This document shows, piece by piece, positions 8,278-14,405 of a stretch of 14,405 bases of DNA. This DNA is from an uncultured Ignavibacteriota bacterium. GTDB taxonomy: Bacteria > Bacteroidota > Ignavibacteria > Tepidaquicellales > Tepidaquicellaceae. The translations under genes and the position numbers were made by a program. The stretch is taken from assembly GCA_937915485.1 (NCBI GenBank), contig CALGII010000257.1:1-14405 (forward strand), given 5' to 3'. A model generated the notes under the pieces. The model was not told the DNA's origin and searched no databases. It saw nothing but the letters and a program-made list of their open reading frames with translations. The stretch's first letter is position 1, and the number at the start of each line of letters is the position of its first letter.

Positions 8278-8285
8278 CAAATATA
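8278..8285 (-). promoter_or_regulatory. Putative Bacteroidetes-type -7 element of the glycan cassette
   Basis: On the minus strand this reads TATATTTG, a perfect match to the TAnnTTTG -7 consensus known for the primary sigma factor of Bacteroidetes. It lies 20 bp before the ATG at 8258, leaving a short leader. A TTG about 15 bp further upstream could serve as the -33 element, but the spacing is shorter than usual. The match is short, so this is a candidate only. Confidence 0.4.
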
Positions 8286-8300
8286 ACAAGGATTTAAAGA

Positions 8301-8370
8301 CAATTAATAATTAAGAGCAGAAGTTAGTAGTTAGGAGTTAGTAGTATGGGGTAGAAATTCAGGATAATGA
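8301..8370. repeat. Heptamer-phased low-complexity tract
   Basis: The tract can be cut into consecutive 7-mers: CAATTAA, TAATTAA, GAGCAGA, AGTTAGT, AGTTAGG, AGTTAGT, AGTATGG, GGTAGAA, ATTCAGG, ATAATGA. Three (8322-8342) are near-perfect copies of AGTTAGT, and the first two are alike. The period of seven is clear only in the first part; the later phasing may be chance. No gene covers it. It lies between the end of the secreted propeller gene and the start of the glycan cassette. Confidence 0.6.
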
Positions 8371-8420
8371 GGCGAATCCGGTAATGGAAAAAACCATTAT
8401 TATGGAGAGAATTCAGGATA
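8345..8420. repeat. Imperfect direct repeat pair ending in ATTCAGGATA
   Basis: The block at 8345-8366 (TATGGGGTAGAAATTCAGGA and on) and the block at 8401-8420 (TATGGAGAGAATTCAGGATA) are imperfect copies about 21 bp long, with AATTCAGGATA shared exactly. The 10-mer AATTCAGGAT occurs a third time at 11032-11041, on the other side of the secreted-protein locus. No coding region is involved at the two copies here. Confidence 0.55.
8382..8399 (-). terminator. Small hairpin, possible weak terminator of the propeller gene
   Basis: A perfect 6-bp stem (TAATGG with CCATTA) encloses a loop of six A residues (six T on the minus strand). It lies about 65 bp downstream of the propeller gene stop. It is AT-rich and has no T tract after the stem, so it is not a classical intrinsic terminator. 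Confidence 0.25.
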
Positions 8421-8437
8421 TTATCTTCATAATCCTG
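8414..8437 (-). terminator. Stem-loop just downstream of the propeller gene
   Basis: CAGGATATTAT and ATAATCCTG pair as a 9-bp stem with a 2-nt bulge and a CTTC loop, 26 bp past the stop of the minus-strand propeller gene. It has no T tract, so it may stabilise the 3' end or help termination only weakly. It overlaps one copy of the ATTCAGGATA repeat, so the symmetry could also be part of that repeat. Confidence 0.35.
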
Positions 8438-8462
8438 TCAGGTCTTGAGCTTGCATTTTAAA

Positions 8463-10538
8463 TTACTTAATAAGCACCATTTTTCTAGTCTCAGTAAATC
8501 CACCGGTTGAGAGCCTGTAAAAATATATACCGCCGGGATATGCGGAACCGTCGAAAAGGACTTCGTATGTCCCGGGTTTCAGATTTTCATTCAAGAGTGT
8601 TTCCATTTCCTTGCCTAGCACATCAAAGACTTTAATTGTAACAGGTCCCGCCTTAGGCAGGTCAAAACTAATCTTCGTCGCCGGATTAAACGGGTTGGGG
8701 TAGTTCTGGTGCAGGGAATATGAAACCGGATTTGTAAGATTAATATTTGCAATACCGGTATTAATTTGTTCTAGTGGACGTCGCCATACTGAAGTAGAAT
8801 CCGTTCCGGCAAACACATAACTATTGGTCGTCAACAACGAAGTTACATTTGCATAATAATTATAAAAACCATGATTTGTATTGTACCAATTTACTCCATC
8901 GTTCGAGCTTTTGAATACCCCGTTATCTGCACCTACAACTATGTAATTACCTGAGACTGTAAATGCATTAATATTCAGATTTGTTAATCCATTGTTTACC
9001 GGATTCCAATTTGAGCCATTATTTGTGCTTAAAAATACACCGCCGCCTTCAGATCCTGCAAAAAGATTTGTGCCAAAAACAGCAATTGCGTTAATATTTA
9101 GATTTGTCATACCATTATTAACTGTCGTCCAGCTTGTTCCATTATTTGCGCTTAAAAATACACCGTTGCTTTGTGTTCCTGCGAAAATATTTGACCCCGT
9201 AACAGCTAATGCTTTAATCCTCGAGATTATTAATCCATTATTCACTGGTGTCCAGTTTGTTCCGTTATTTGCACTTAAATATACACCGGAATTTGTGCCT
9301 GCAAAGATATTCCCACTGGAGACAGCAAATGAATAAACAGATAAATTTAATAATCCGTTATTAACCTGGGTCCAGCTTGTGCCGTTGTTTGTGCTTAAAA
9401 ATACTCCACCGCTATCTGTGCCTGCAAAAATTTTATTATTAGAAGAGATAAGTGAATTAACAGTCAATTTTGTTATTCCATTGTTAACCGAATTCCAGTT
9501 TAAACCGTTGTTTGTGCTTAAAAATACACCCCCACCATGAGTTCCGGCAAAAATATTATTACTGGAAACCGCAAGTGACAAAATCAATCTATATGAAAAA
9601 TCATTAGTTATCCCTCTGTTTACTTCGGTCCAATTTGTTCCGTAATTTGTGCTTAAAAACACACCTTTGTTAGTCCCGGCAAATGTATTAACACCCGATA
9701 GAGCGAGTGAATAACAGGAAATATCTATCAAATTGATATTAAGTGATGTCCAGTTGGAACCATTGTTAGTACTTAAAAATACTCCACTGGATGTACCTAG
9801 AAATGTATTACTGCCTGAACACGCAAGAGTATAATAAAATGTGCTTGATAAACCGCTATTCGCCGGAGCCCAGCTTGCTCCGCCATTAGTACTTAAATAT
9901 ATTCCCCGAAGAAATAATGCAGCAAACAAATTAGTACCAGAAGCTGCAAGCGAATATACCCCACCATATTGCAATCCGTTATTTACTGCAACCCAGCTCA
10001 AACCGTTATTCGTACTTTTGTACACACCACTACTATAAGCCCCTGCAAATATTGATGATCCTGAAACAGCGAGTGTCATTATATCCTGATTAATCAGTCC
10101 GTTATTTACAGCGACCCAATTCACACCGTTATTCGTGCTTCTATAAACTCCACTGTTGTATAGTCCAGCGAAAACATATATTCCCGATACAGTCATAGTA
10201 TATATAGCAGAAATTGGCAAATCATTACTTACAGAAGTCCATATTATTCCATCGTTCGTGCTACGGAATACTCCATTCTCGGTTCCCACAAATATATTCG
10301 AGCCAGAAATTGCGAAAGAATATATTTTTAAGACAGTCAATCCATTATTTACCAGAGTCCAATCTGTACCATTATTTGTGCTTACATAAACTCCATTTCC
10401 ATTTGTTCCTGCATATATCTTTGCTCCTGAAACTGCAAAACAATTGATGTTAGAATATTGGGAGCCGCTGACTTTTACCCATTGTGCTCCAGCATTCATA
10501 GACATGAGCATCACTACAACGAGAAACAGGTTTTTCAT
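8463..10538 (-). CDS. Secreted 14-repeat beta-propeller protein with type IX secretion sorting domain
   Basis: A 691-residue exported protein. Residues 1-18 form a Sec signal peptide (hydrophobic core 4-12, likely cleavage after NAGA). Residues 20 to about 587 are fourteen tandem units of about 40 residues following WxxVNNGLxxxxIxSLAVSGxNIFAGTxxGVFLSTNNGxx; the last is degenerate. The pattern is that of BNR/YCF48-like beta-propeller blades, so two seven-bladed propellers are a natural reading. After a linker, residues 612-691 form a type A sorting domain: NYPNPFNPATKISFDLP, IKVFDVLGKE, the YPGGIYFYRL strand and a basic end. Such proteins cross the outer membrane by type IX secretion and are often anchored at the surface. 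Codons are AT-richer than in the flanking operons. Only 15 bp separate its ATG from the pseudogene upstream. The ligand is unknown; I see no catalytic motif. Confidence 0.9.
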   Translation of the reverse strand: MKNLFLVVVMLMSMNAGAQWVKVSGSQYSNINCFAVSGAKIYAGTNGNGVYVSTNNGTDWTLVNNGLTVLKIYSFAISGSNIFVGTENGVFRSTNDGIIWTSVSNDLPISAIYTMTVSGIYVFAGLYNSGVYRSTNNGVNWVAVNNGLINQDIMTLAVSGSSIFAGAYSSGVYKSTNNGLSWVAVNNGLQYGGVYSLAASGTNLFAALFLRGIYLSTNGGASWAPANSGLSSTFYYTLACSGSNTFLGTSSGVFLSTNNGSNWTSLNINLIDISCYSLALSGVNTFAGTNKGVFLSTNYGTNWTEVNRGITNDFSYRLILSLAVSSNNIFAGTHGGGVFLSTNNGLNWNSVNNGITKLTVNSLISSNNKIFAGTDSGGVFLSTNNGTSWTQVNNGLLNLSVYSFAVSSGNIFAGTNSGVYLSANNGTNWTPVNNGLIISRIKALAVTGSNIFAGTQSNGVFLSANNGTSWTTVNNGMTNLNINAIAVFGTNLFAGSEGGGVFLSTNNGSNWNPVNNGLTNLNINAFTVSGNYIVVGADNGVFKSSNDGVNWYNTNHGFYNYYANVTSLLTTNSYVFAGTDSTSVWRRPLEQINTGIANINLTNPVSYSLHQNYPNPFNPATKISFDLPKAGPVTIKVFDVLGKEMETLLNENLKPGTYEVLFDGSAYPGGIYFYRLSTGGFTETRKMVLIK
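8778..10481 (-). repeat. Coding tandem repeats with a 120-bp period
   Basis: The propeller units are also visible in DNA. Segments such as TTTGTGCTTAAAAATACACC recur at near-exact 120-bp steps (around 9025, 9145, 9265, 9385 and 9505). The units between about 8990 and 9560 are the most alike, and those nearer the 5' end of the gene are more diverged and vary by a few codons. This suggests recent expansion in the 3' half of the array. Confidence 0.85.
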
Positions 10539-10553
10539 GATTGTAATATTAAA

Positions 10554-11075
10554 TTATTTGTACAGCACCATTTTTCTTGTCTCGGAAAATCCATCGGTTG
10601 AGGCCTGTAAAAATATATACCGCCGTTTGTCGTTCGCCAGATGAAATTGTCGAAACTGTCACCGCCGCTTATTAATCCTGTATCTTTATTAAAGAACTGA
10701 AGATAACTATAATAACTTGTCGTGACCTGCATACTGTTTCACGAAATCCCGAGATTCGTAGATTTGTAAAGTTTCCCCATTGAGTTTTTTTGCTCTGAAG
10801 TATTAATACAATTTGTATTTACAATGAATATATGTGCCATTCCCCAGTTATTCATAGTCTGCAAGTTATATCCTACGTTGGTTGTTCTCAGAAGTATTGC
10901 CATGGGATAATTCCAGTTTATAATAAATTCTGTGTTTGCATTCGCAAATTTCATATCGTTGAACGTGCCGCCCGTTACAGGCACACTCTGCTGAACCCAC
11001 TGGCACGAACAATCTTCAATCTTCAATGTACAATTCAGGATTAAAAAAGATTATCGCGAAAATTGTTTTTTTCAT
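10554..11075 (-). pseudogene. Decayed type IX-secreted YCF48-like protein gene
   Basis: Remains of a second secreted gene, read from right to left. At 11075 an ATG begins MKKTIFAIIFF, a normal signal-peptide start, which breaks into a 7-bp repeat tract (11010-11037) and loses frame. From about 11008 the mature part resumes as CQWVQQSVPVTGGTFNDMKF with an ILLRTTNVGYN repeat unit and a KLYKSTNLGIS unit. A single in-frame TGA at 10739-10741 sits where the SW of the repeat is expected, so a TGG to TGA change is likely. The frame then continues (YLQFFNKDTGLISGGDSF, IWRTTNGG) and jumps directly to the sorting-domain end IYFYR at about 10620-10625, so the middle of the gene is deleted. One base is then missing at about 10600 (AGGCCTC against AGGCTCTC in the intact neighbour); in the restored frame the end reads TDGFSETRKMVLYK and a stop at 10554. 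At least four lesions make it non-functional. Confidence 0.85.
11008..11042. repeat. 7-bp-phased filler within the pseudogene signal peptide
   Basis: On the plus strand the consecutive 7-mers CAATCTT, CAATCTT, CAATGTA, CAATTCA (11010-11037) all begin with CAA(T), followed by GGATT. The tract separates the signal-peptide start from the mature part of the decayed gene and shifts the frame. It contains the 10-mer AATTCAGGAT, which also occurs twice at 8356-8420. Confidence 0.6.
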
Positions 11076-11331
11076 AAGGTTCGTTTTGCCTATTCCGGCC
11101 CTTTAAGGTTCAGTTAAATATGATAAACTGATTCCTAATTATCAACTAATTTTTAAGTCCGTTTTACGCGCTGGATTTTCTCCTGAACATCAAAAGAGAT
11201 TTGTTAATCTGACCGGGTCTGAAGCCGTGAGACTCTAATTGTGGTCTTTTCTGTTCCGAGTAGAGAAAATTATCAGTAATCAATTGAATGAGTGACAAAA
11301 ATGTCACAGGAAAATAACTTTAAATAGCTTT
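11076..11331. other. Divergent intergenic region before the sigma-54 activator
   Basis: About 260 bp with no gene that I can support on either strand. It lies between the start of the minus-strand pseudogene and the plus-strand activator gene, so promoters for both would be here. I see the palindrome described separately, a 7-mer AAGGTTC occurring twice (near 11076 and 11106), and no convincing -12/-24 sigma-54 site. A TAACTTTA at 11315-11322 resembles the TAnnTTTG -7 element in 7 of 8 positions but has no well-spaced -33 partner. Confidence 0.5.
11292..11307. promoter_or_regulatory. Perfect palindrome, putative operator of the activator gene
   Basis: GTGACA-AAAA-TGTCAC is a perfect inverted repeat of 6-bp arms around four A residues, ending 30 bp before the chosen start of the sigma-54 activator gene. 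The size and two-fold symmetry suit a dimeric helix-turn-helix protein such as a Fis-type activator, so autoregulation is possible. No T tract follows, which argues against a terminator. Confidence 0.45.
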
Positions 11332-11337
11332 TTGATA

Positions 11338-12450
11338 ATGTTATATTCACAAAACATGGAATTACTCGGGAATTCAATACAGATTAAGGAAATTAATGAG
11401 ATTATAAGGCAGGTCGCGCCGACTGACATAAGCGTCCTTATTACGGGTGAAAGCGGTACGGGCAAGGAAGTCGTGGCGAACAAGATACACGAATTAAGCA
11501 GGCGCAGCGGCAAGCCGTTCATCACCGTGAACTGCGGAGCGATTCCCGAGGGAATAATTGAGAGCGAACTTTTCGGACATCAGAGAGGCGCATTCACCGG
11601 AGCGATTGAGACGCGCGAGGGTTATTTCGAGATGGCTGACAAGGGAACAATTTTTCTCGATGAAATCGGCGATATGCCTCTCGCGACTCAGGTGAAGATA
11701 CTGCGCGTACTCGAGACGGGAGAGTTTCTCCGCGTGGGCGGGAACAAGAGCGTCAACGTCGATGTAAGGGTTGTAGCCGCGACGAACAAGAATCTCGCCG
11801 ACGAGGTAATAAGCAGAAATTTCCGCGAAGACCTATACTTCAGACTCAAACTCGTGAACATACACATACCCCCGCTCCGCGAAAGAAAGTCGGATGTGGT
11901 TGTGTTGTTCGAACACTTCATAAAGAACATTTCGGAAAAGAACGGAATTGAGTTCAACGGCATAGACGAAGACGCAATGGATTTTCTAACGAACTACGTC
12001 TGGTACGGGAACGCGCGCGAACTCAGGAATTTCTGCGAGAGCATAGTGGTGCTTCATCCCGACAAGAAAATCACGCTTGCGGACGTGAAGAAGAACCTGC
12101 GCCACGATTACACACAGACGAGGCAACTGCCAGCGGTTCCATTCGTAACTAAAGATTTTTCGGAGAAAGACATAATACTGCGGGCGCTATTTGAACTGAA
12201 GACAGACATACTGGACATCAAGAACACGCTGAAAAACAAAGGCGGAGAGGTTTACAGCATGAACGGCGACAGCGATTTCATAATCAACAGGGACAGGATG
12301 AAGAACATGGACAGCGAGGAGATTGACAAGGAGGTGCTTATATATCTTTTAAAACTCCACGACTGGGACATAAAGCGTGTATCGGACAACCTGAACCAGT
12401 CGCCGAGGAACATTTACAGGAAAATCAAAAAATACGACATAACAAAATAG
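11338..12450 (+). CDS. Sigma-54-dependent Fis-family transcriptional activator without receiver domain
   Basis: A 370-residue enhancer-binding protein. The AAA+ domain begins almost at the N-terminus: Walker A GESGTGKE at 37-44, the sigma-54 contact loop GAFTGA at 84-89, Walker B IFLDEIG at 105-111, and a sensor II region reading WYGNARELRN, where the family usually has PGN. A linker of about 80 residues leads to a C-terminal Fis-type helix-turn-helix (WDIKRVSDNLNQSPRNIYRK). There is no response-regulator, GAF or PAS domain, so activity must be set by expression, oligomerisation or another protein. Start candidates are TTG 11332, ATG 11338 and ATG 11356; I took the first ATG. Its TAG is immediately followed by the LptE TTG start. 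Adjacency of a sigma-54 activator to LptE is, as I recall, common in Bacteroidetes. Its target genes are unknown. Confidence 0.9.
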   Translation: MLYSQNMELLGNSIQIKEINEIIRQVAPTDISVLITGESGTGKEVVANKIHELSRRSGKPFITVNCGAIPEGIIESELFGHQRGAFTGAIETREGYFEMADKGTIFLDEIGDMPLATQVKILRVLETGEFLRVGGNKSVNVDVRVVAATNKNLADEVISRNFREDLYFRLKLVNIHIPPLRERKSDVVVLFEHFIKNISEKNGIEFNGIDEDAMDFLTNYVWYGNARELRNFCESIVVLHPDKKITLADVKKNLRHDYTQTRQLPAVPFVTKDFSEKDIILRALFELKTDILDIKNTLKNKGGEVYSMNGDSDFIINRDRMKNMDSEEIDKEVLIYLLKLHDWDIKRVSDNLNQSPRNIYRKIKKYDITK

Positions 12451-12951
12451 TTGAAAAAACTTATTACATTAATATTCGCCGCTCTTCTGTTTCAGTCGTG
12501 CGGTATATACAGTTTCAAGGGAAACAACCCTCCCGAGGGTATAAAGACAATATCGGTCCCGCTGTTCAACGACAACAGCGGTTTCGCTGAATCGGGGCTG
12601 AAGGAGCAGTTCACGGAACTTCTCAAAAGCAAGATAATAAGCGACAACACGCTCCGCCTTGTCGATAAGACAACCGCGGACGGAGTGCTAATCTGCACGA
12701 TAAACACCGTTAGGGACGACGCGCTTGTTATCAGCGGGAACGAGAACGTTACGAAAAGAAAAATCACAATCGTCGTGAACGTCGTTTTCGAGAACCTCAA
12801 GAAGCAGAAAAAAATCTGGGACAGGAATTACGAGAACTGGGGCGAATACAATTCCTCGACGAACTCTTTTTCGGAAAGGCAGGCGGGGATAACACTCGCA
12901 CGCGACAAGATAACGGAAGACATACTAAACGACATAATTTCAAACTGGTAA
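12451..12951 (+). CDS. lptE: LptE-like LPS assembly lipoprotein
   Basis: A 166-residue lipoprotein. Residues 1-16 are a signal peptide and LFQSC (13-17) is the lipobox, with C17 as the lipidated residue. The mature start CGIYSFKGNNPPEGIKTISV is the hallmark of Bacteroidetes LptE proteins, followed by PLFNDNSGFAESGLKEQFTELL and alternating strands and helices to the end. LptE sits at the outer membrane and plugs or assembles the LptD translocon that inserts LPS. The TTG start is forced: it directly follows the in-frame TAG of the activator gene and the protein has no other methionine. The next gene starts 2 bp after its stop. The function is well supported by N-terminal pattern, size and neighbour, but sequence identity in this family is low. 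Confidence 0.85.
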   Translation: MKKLITLIFAALLFQSCGIYSFKGNNPPEGIKTISVPLFNDNSGFAESGLKEQFTELLKSKIISDNTLRLVDKTTADGVLICTINTVRDDALVISGNENVTKRKITIVVNVVFENLKKQKKIWDRNYENWGEYNSSTNSFSERQAGITLARDKITEDILNDIISNW

Positions 12952-12953
12952 AA

Positions 12954-14405
12954 ATGAGAATTGAATCCGTAATACTAATTGTATATATAATTTCACTGTC
13001 AATACTTTTTTTCTTCGCGAGCCACGGTTTCAGCATGGTTTATCTTTATTTCAAGACGTTCAGGAAGAGGACTGAAGACCTCGACCCCGAGGATTTCAAA
13101 CTTAATGAATATCCTCCCGTGACCATACAACTTCCGCTCTTCAACGAGAAGTACGTTATATGCAGGCTGATTGACGCGACGCTCAGGATGGATTATCCGA
13201 AGGACAAACTTGAAGTACAGATACTCGACGATTCAACGGACGACACGACGGAAATAATCAGGAATCACATCAAGCCTTACATAGAGAAGGGATACGACAT
13301 AAACCACATACACCGCACGAACAGGCAGGGATACAAGGCGGGAGCATTGAAAGAAGGACTCGCTATCGCGAAGGGAGATTTTGTCGCGATATTCGACGCG
13401 GATTTCATTCCGAGAAAAAACTTTTTAAGAAGGACAATCCCCTATTTCATAAAGTACGAGAAGATGGGACTGGTGCAGACGAGATGGGAGCACATAAACA
13501 GGAATTATTCGGTAATAACGAAGACGCAGGCAATCGCTCTCGACGGACATTTCGTAATCGAGCAGGCGGTAAGGAACAGGGCGGGTTACTTCATACAGTT
13601 CAACGGCACAGGCGGAGTGTGGCGCAAGGAGTGCATATTCGACGCGGGCAACTGGCAGGCAGACACGCTTACGGAGGACCTTGACCTGTCATACAGAGCG
13701 CAGATGAAGGGATGGGAAATCAAATACATCGTGAACTTCACATCTCCTGCAGAACTGCCCGTTGACATAAACGCTCTGAGGTCGCAGCAGTTCAGGTGGA
13801 CGAAAGGTTCGATTGAGACCGCGAAGAAACTTTATCCGAGAGTAATGAAGGCGAAACTTCCGTTAAGCGAGAAGTTCCAGTCGTTCATCCGTTTATGGAG
13901 CAATCTGGCATATCCTTTCATACTCGTCGCCGCTTTGCTGAACCTTCCGCTAACGCTAATAAAGGAGACCGGAGAATACGACCCCGTGTTCAAGTTCATG
14001 TCACTATTCATATTCGCGTTCGTCGCATCGTTCATGTTCTATCTTTACTCGCAGAAGGACGTATATCCCGACTGGCAGCAGAGGATAATTTATTTTCCCG
14101 TGTTCATGACAGGGAGCATGGGACTCGCGGTAAACAACACGAAAGCGGTTTTCGAGGGACTGGTTAACAAGAAGAGCGAGTTCGTAAGGACGCCGAAATA
14201 CAAAATCGTTCATCACAAGGACACGGTCGGGGACAAGAAATATCATTCAAAGAAAGTGCCGTTCATCGCATACATCGAGGCGCTTCTTTCGATTTACTGC
14301 TGGGTTGGAGTAGGCATATCGGTGGCATACGCACAAATCGCCTCGATACCGTTTCAATTCATGTTCGCGGCGGGTTTCGGTGTAATTTCTTTTTTATCGT
14401 TTAAA
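12954..14405 (+). CDS. Cellulose-synthase-like GT2 glycosyltransferase (3' end outside window)
   Basis: An open frame of 484 codons with no stop before the window ends, so the C-terminus is missing. Residues about 5-28 form a membrane helix. The GT-A domain follows, with VTIQLPLFNE, the DDS motif at 92-94, FDAD at 147-150 (metal and UDP binding), TED at 240-242 (catalytic base) and QQFRW at 278-282. These four motifs define processive-type family 2 enzymes such as cellulose and mannan synthases. Membrane segments follow at about 305-330, 345-365, 380-400 and 440-480. The enzyme is expected to add sugars from a nucleotide donor while exporting or building a beta-linked chain; product and donor cannot be read from sequence. 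No BcsB, PilZ or other cellulose-operon partner is visible here. The ATG is 2 bp after the LptE stop, so it belongs to the activator-lptE transcript. Confidence 0.9.
   Translation, partial: MRIESVILIVYIISLSILFFFASHGFSMVYLYFKTFRKRTEDLDPEDFKLNEYPPVTIQLPLFNEKYVICRLIDATLRMDYPKDKLEVQILDDSTDDTTEIIRNHIKPYIEKGYDINHIHRTNRQGYKAGALKEGLAIAKGDFVAIFDADFIPRKNFLRRTIPYFIKYEKMGLVQTRWEHINRNYSVITKTQAIALDGHFVIEQAVRNRAGYFIQFNGTGGVWRKECIFDAGNWQADTLTEDLDLSYRAQMKGWEIKYIVNFTSPAELPVDINALRSQQFRWTKGSIETAKKLYPRVMKAKLPLSEKFQSFIRLWSNLAYPFILVAALLNLPLTLIKETGEYDPVFKFMSLFIFAFVASFMFYLYSQKDVYPDWQQRIIYFPVFMTGSMGLAVNNTKAVFEGLVNKKSEFVRTPKYKIVHHKDTVGDKKYHSKKVPFIAYIEALLSIYCWVGVGISVAYAQIASIPFQFMFAAGFGVISFLSFK

Noticed and set aside
8259..8303. 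N-terminal extension of the GT-C protein from a TTG at 8303
   Set aside because: It adds 15 residues without a signal or motif and lies across the promoter-like TATATTTG. The ATG at 8258 is a better start.
8990..10480. Regular 120-bp repeats that might suggest a CRISPR-like array
   Set aside because: The period equals 40 codons, the repeats are in frame and encode propeller blades, and there is no repeat-spacer alternation.
11001..11016. TGGCAC resembling the -24 part of a sigma-54 promoter
   Set aside because: The expected TTGC at the -12 position is absent, and the sequence lies in the mature part of the pseudogene on the other strand.
10739..11026. Stand-alone small gene of 95 codons
   Set aside because: The frame continues past the single TGA into matching repeat sequence, and the start lies in filler DNA after a broken signal peptide. 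It is part of one pseudogene.
13484..13684. Short open frames on both strands after 12954
   Set aside because: They are shadows of the long cellulose-synthase-like frame, which stays open from 12954 to the window end.

Overview
The window most likely comes from a member of the Ignavibacteria or a close relative in the Bacteroidota/Chlorobi group. Evidence: a secreted protein ends in the NYPNPFNP-type sorting domain used by type IX secretion; a sigma-54 activator gene directly precedes an LptE-like lipoprotein gene, an order I recall from Bacteroidetes genomes; one upstream region carries a perfect TAnnTTTG element; and starts have no clear Shine-Dalgarno sequence, three of them being TTG codons fixed by context. 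The taxon is an inference from these traits, not from a search.

Layout. (A) 1-4980, plus strand: a tight five-gene run, namely the end of metG, folP, a Cu+-type P1B ATPase, a small lipoprotein with a heavy-metal-associated domain, and a SAM methyltransferase, with gaps of 19, 3, 4 and 1 bp. The ATPase and lipoprotein look like a copper export/handling pair. (B) 8258-4977, minus strand: a three-gene glycan cassette (GT-C-like membrane glycosyltransferase, NAD-dependent sugar epimerase/dehydratase, dolichol-phosphate-mannose-synthase-like GT2). Its stop overlaps the methyltransferase stop tail to tail by 4 bp. (C) 8259-11331: an AT-richer accessory stretch with an intact secreted 14-repeat propeller protein, a decayed second type IX-secreted gene upstream of it, and heptamer-phased low-complexity DNA at both ends. 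(D) 11338-14405, plus strand: a sigma-54 activator without a receiver domain, an LptE-like lipoprotein, and a cellulose-synthase-like GT2 that runs off the window with no stop.

How the genes fit together. Regions B and D concern the cell envelope: B probably loads a sugar on a polyprenyl carrier and transfers it outside the inner membrane, and D combines a regulator, LPS assembly and a processive-type glycosyltransferase. The most noteworthy signals are the multi-lesion pseudogene with a microhomology junction, the 7-bp-phased filler DNA flanking the secreted-protein locus (one piece sits in the pseudogene's signal peptide), the Asp replacing the last Ser of the MxxSS metal motif in the copper ATPase, and a perfect GTGACA-AAAA-TGTCAC palindrome before the sigma-54 activator.
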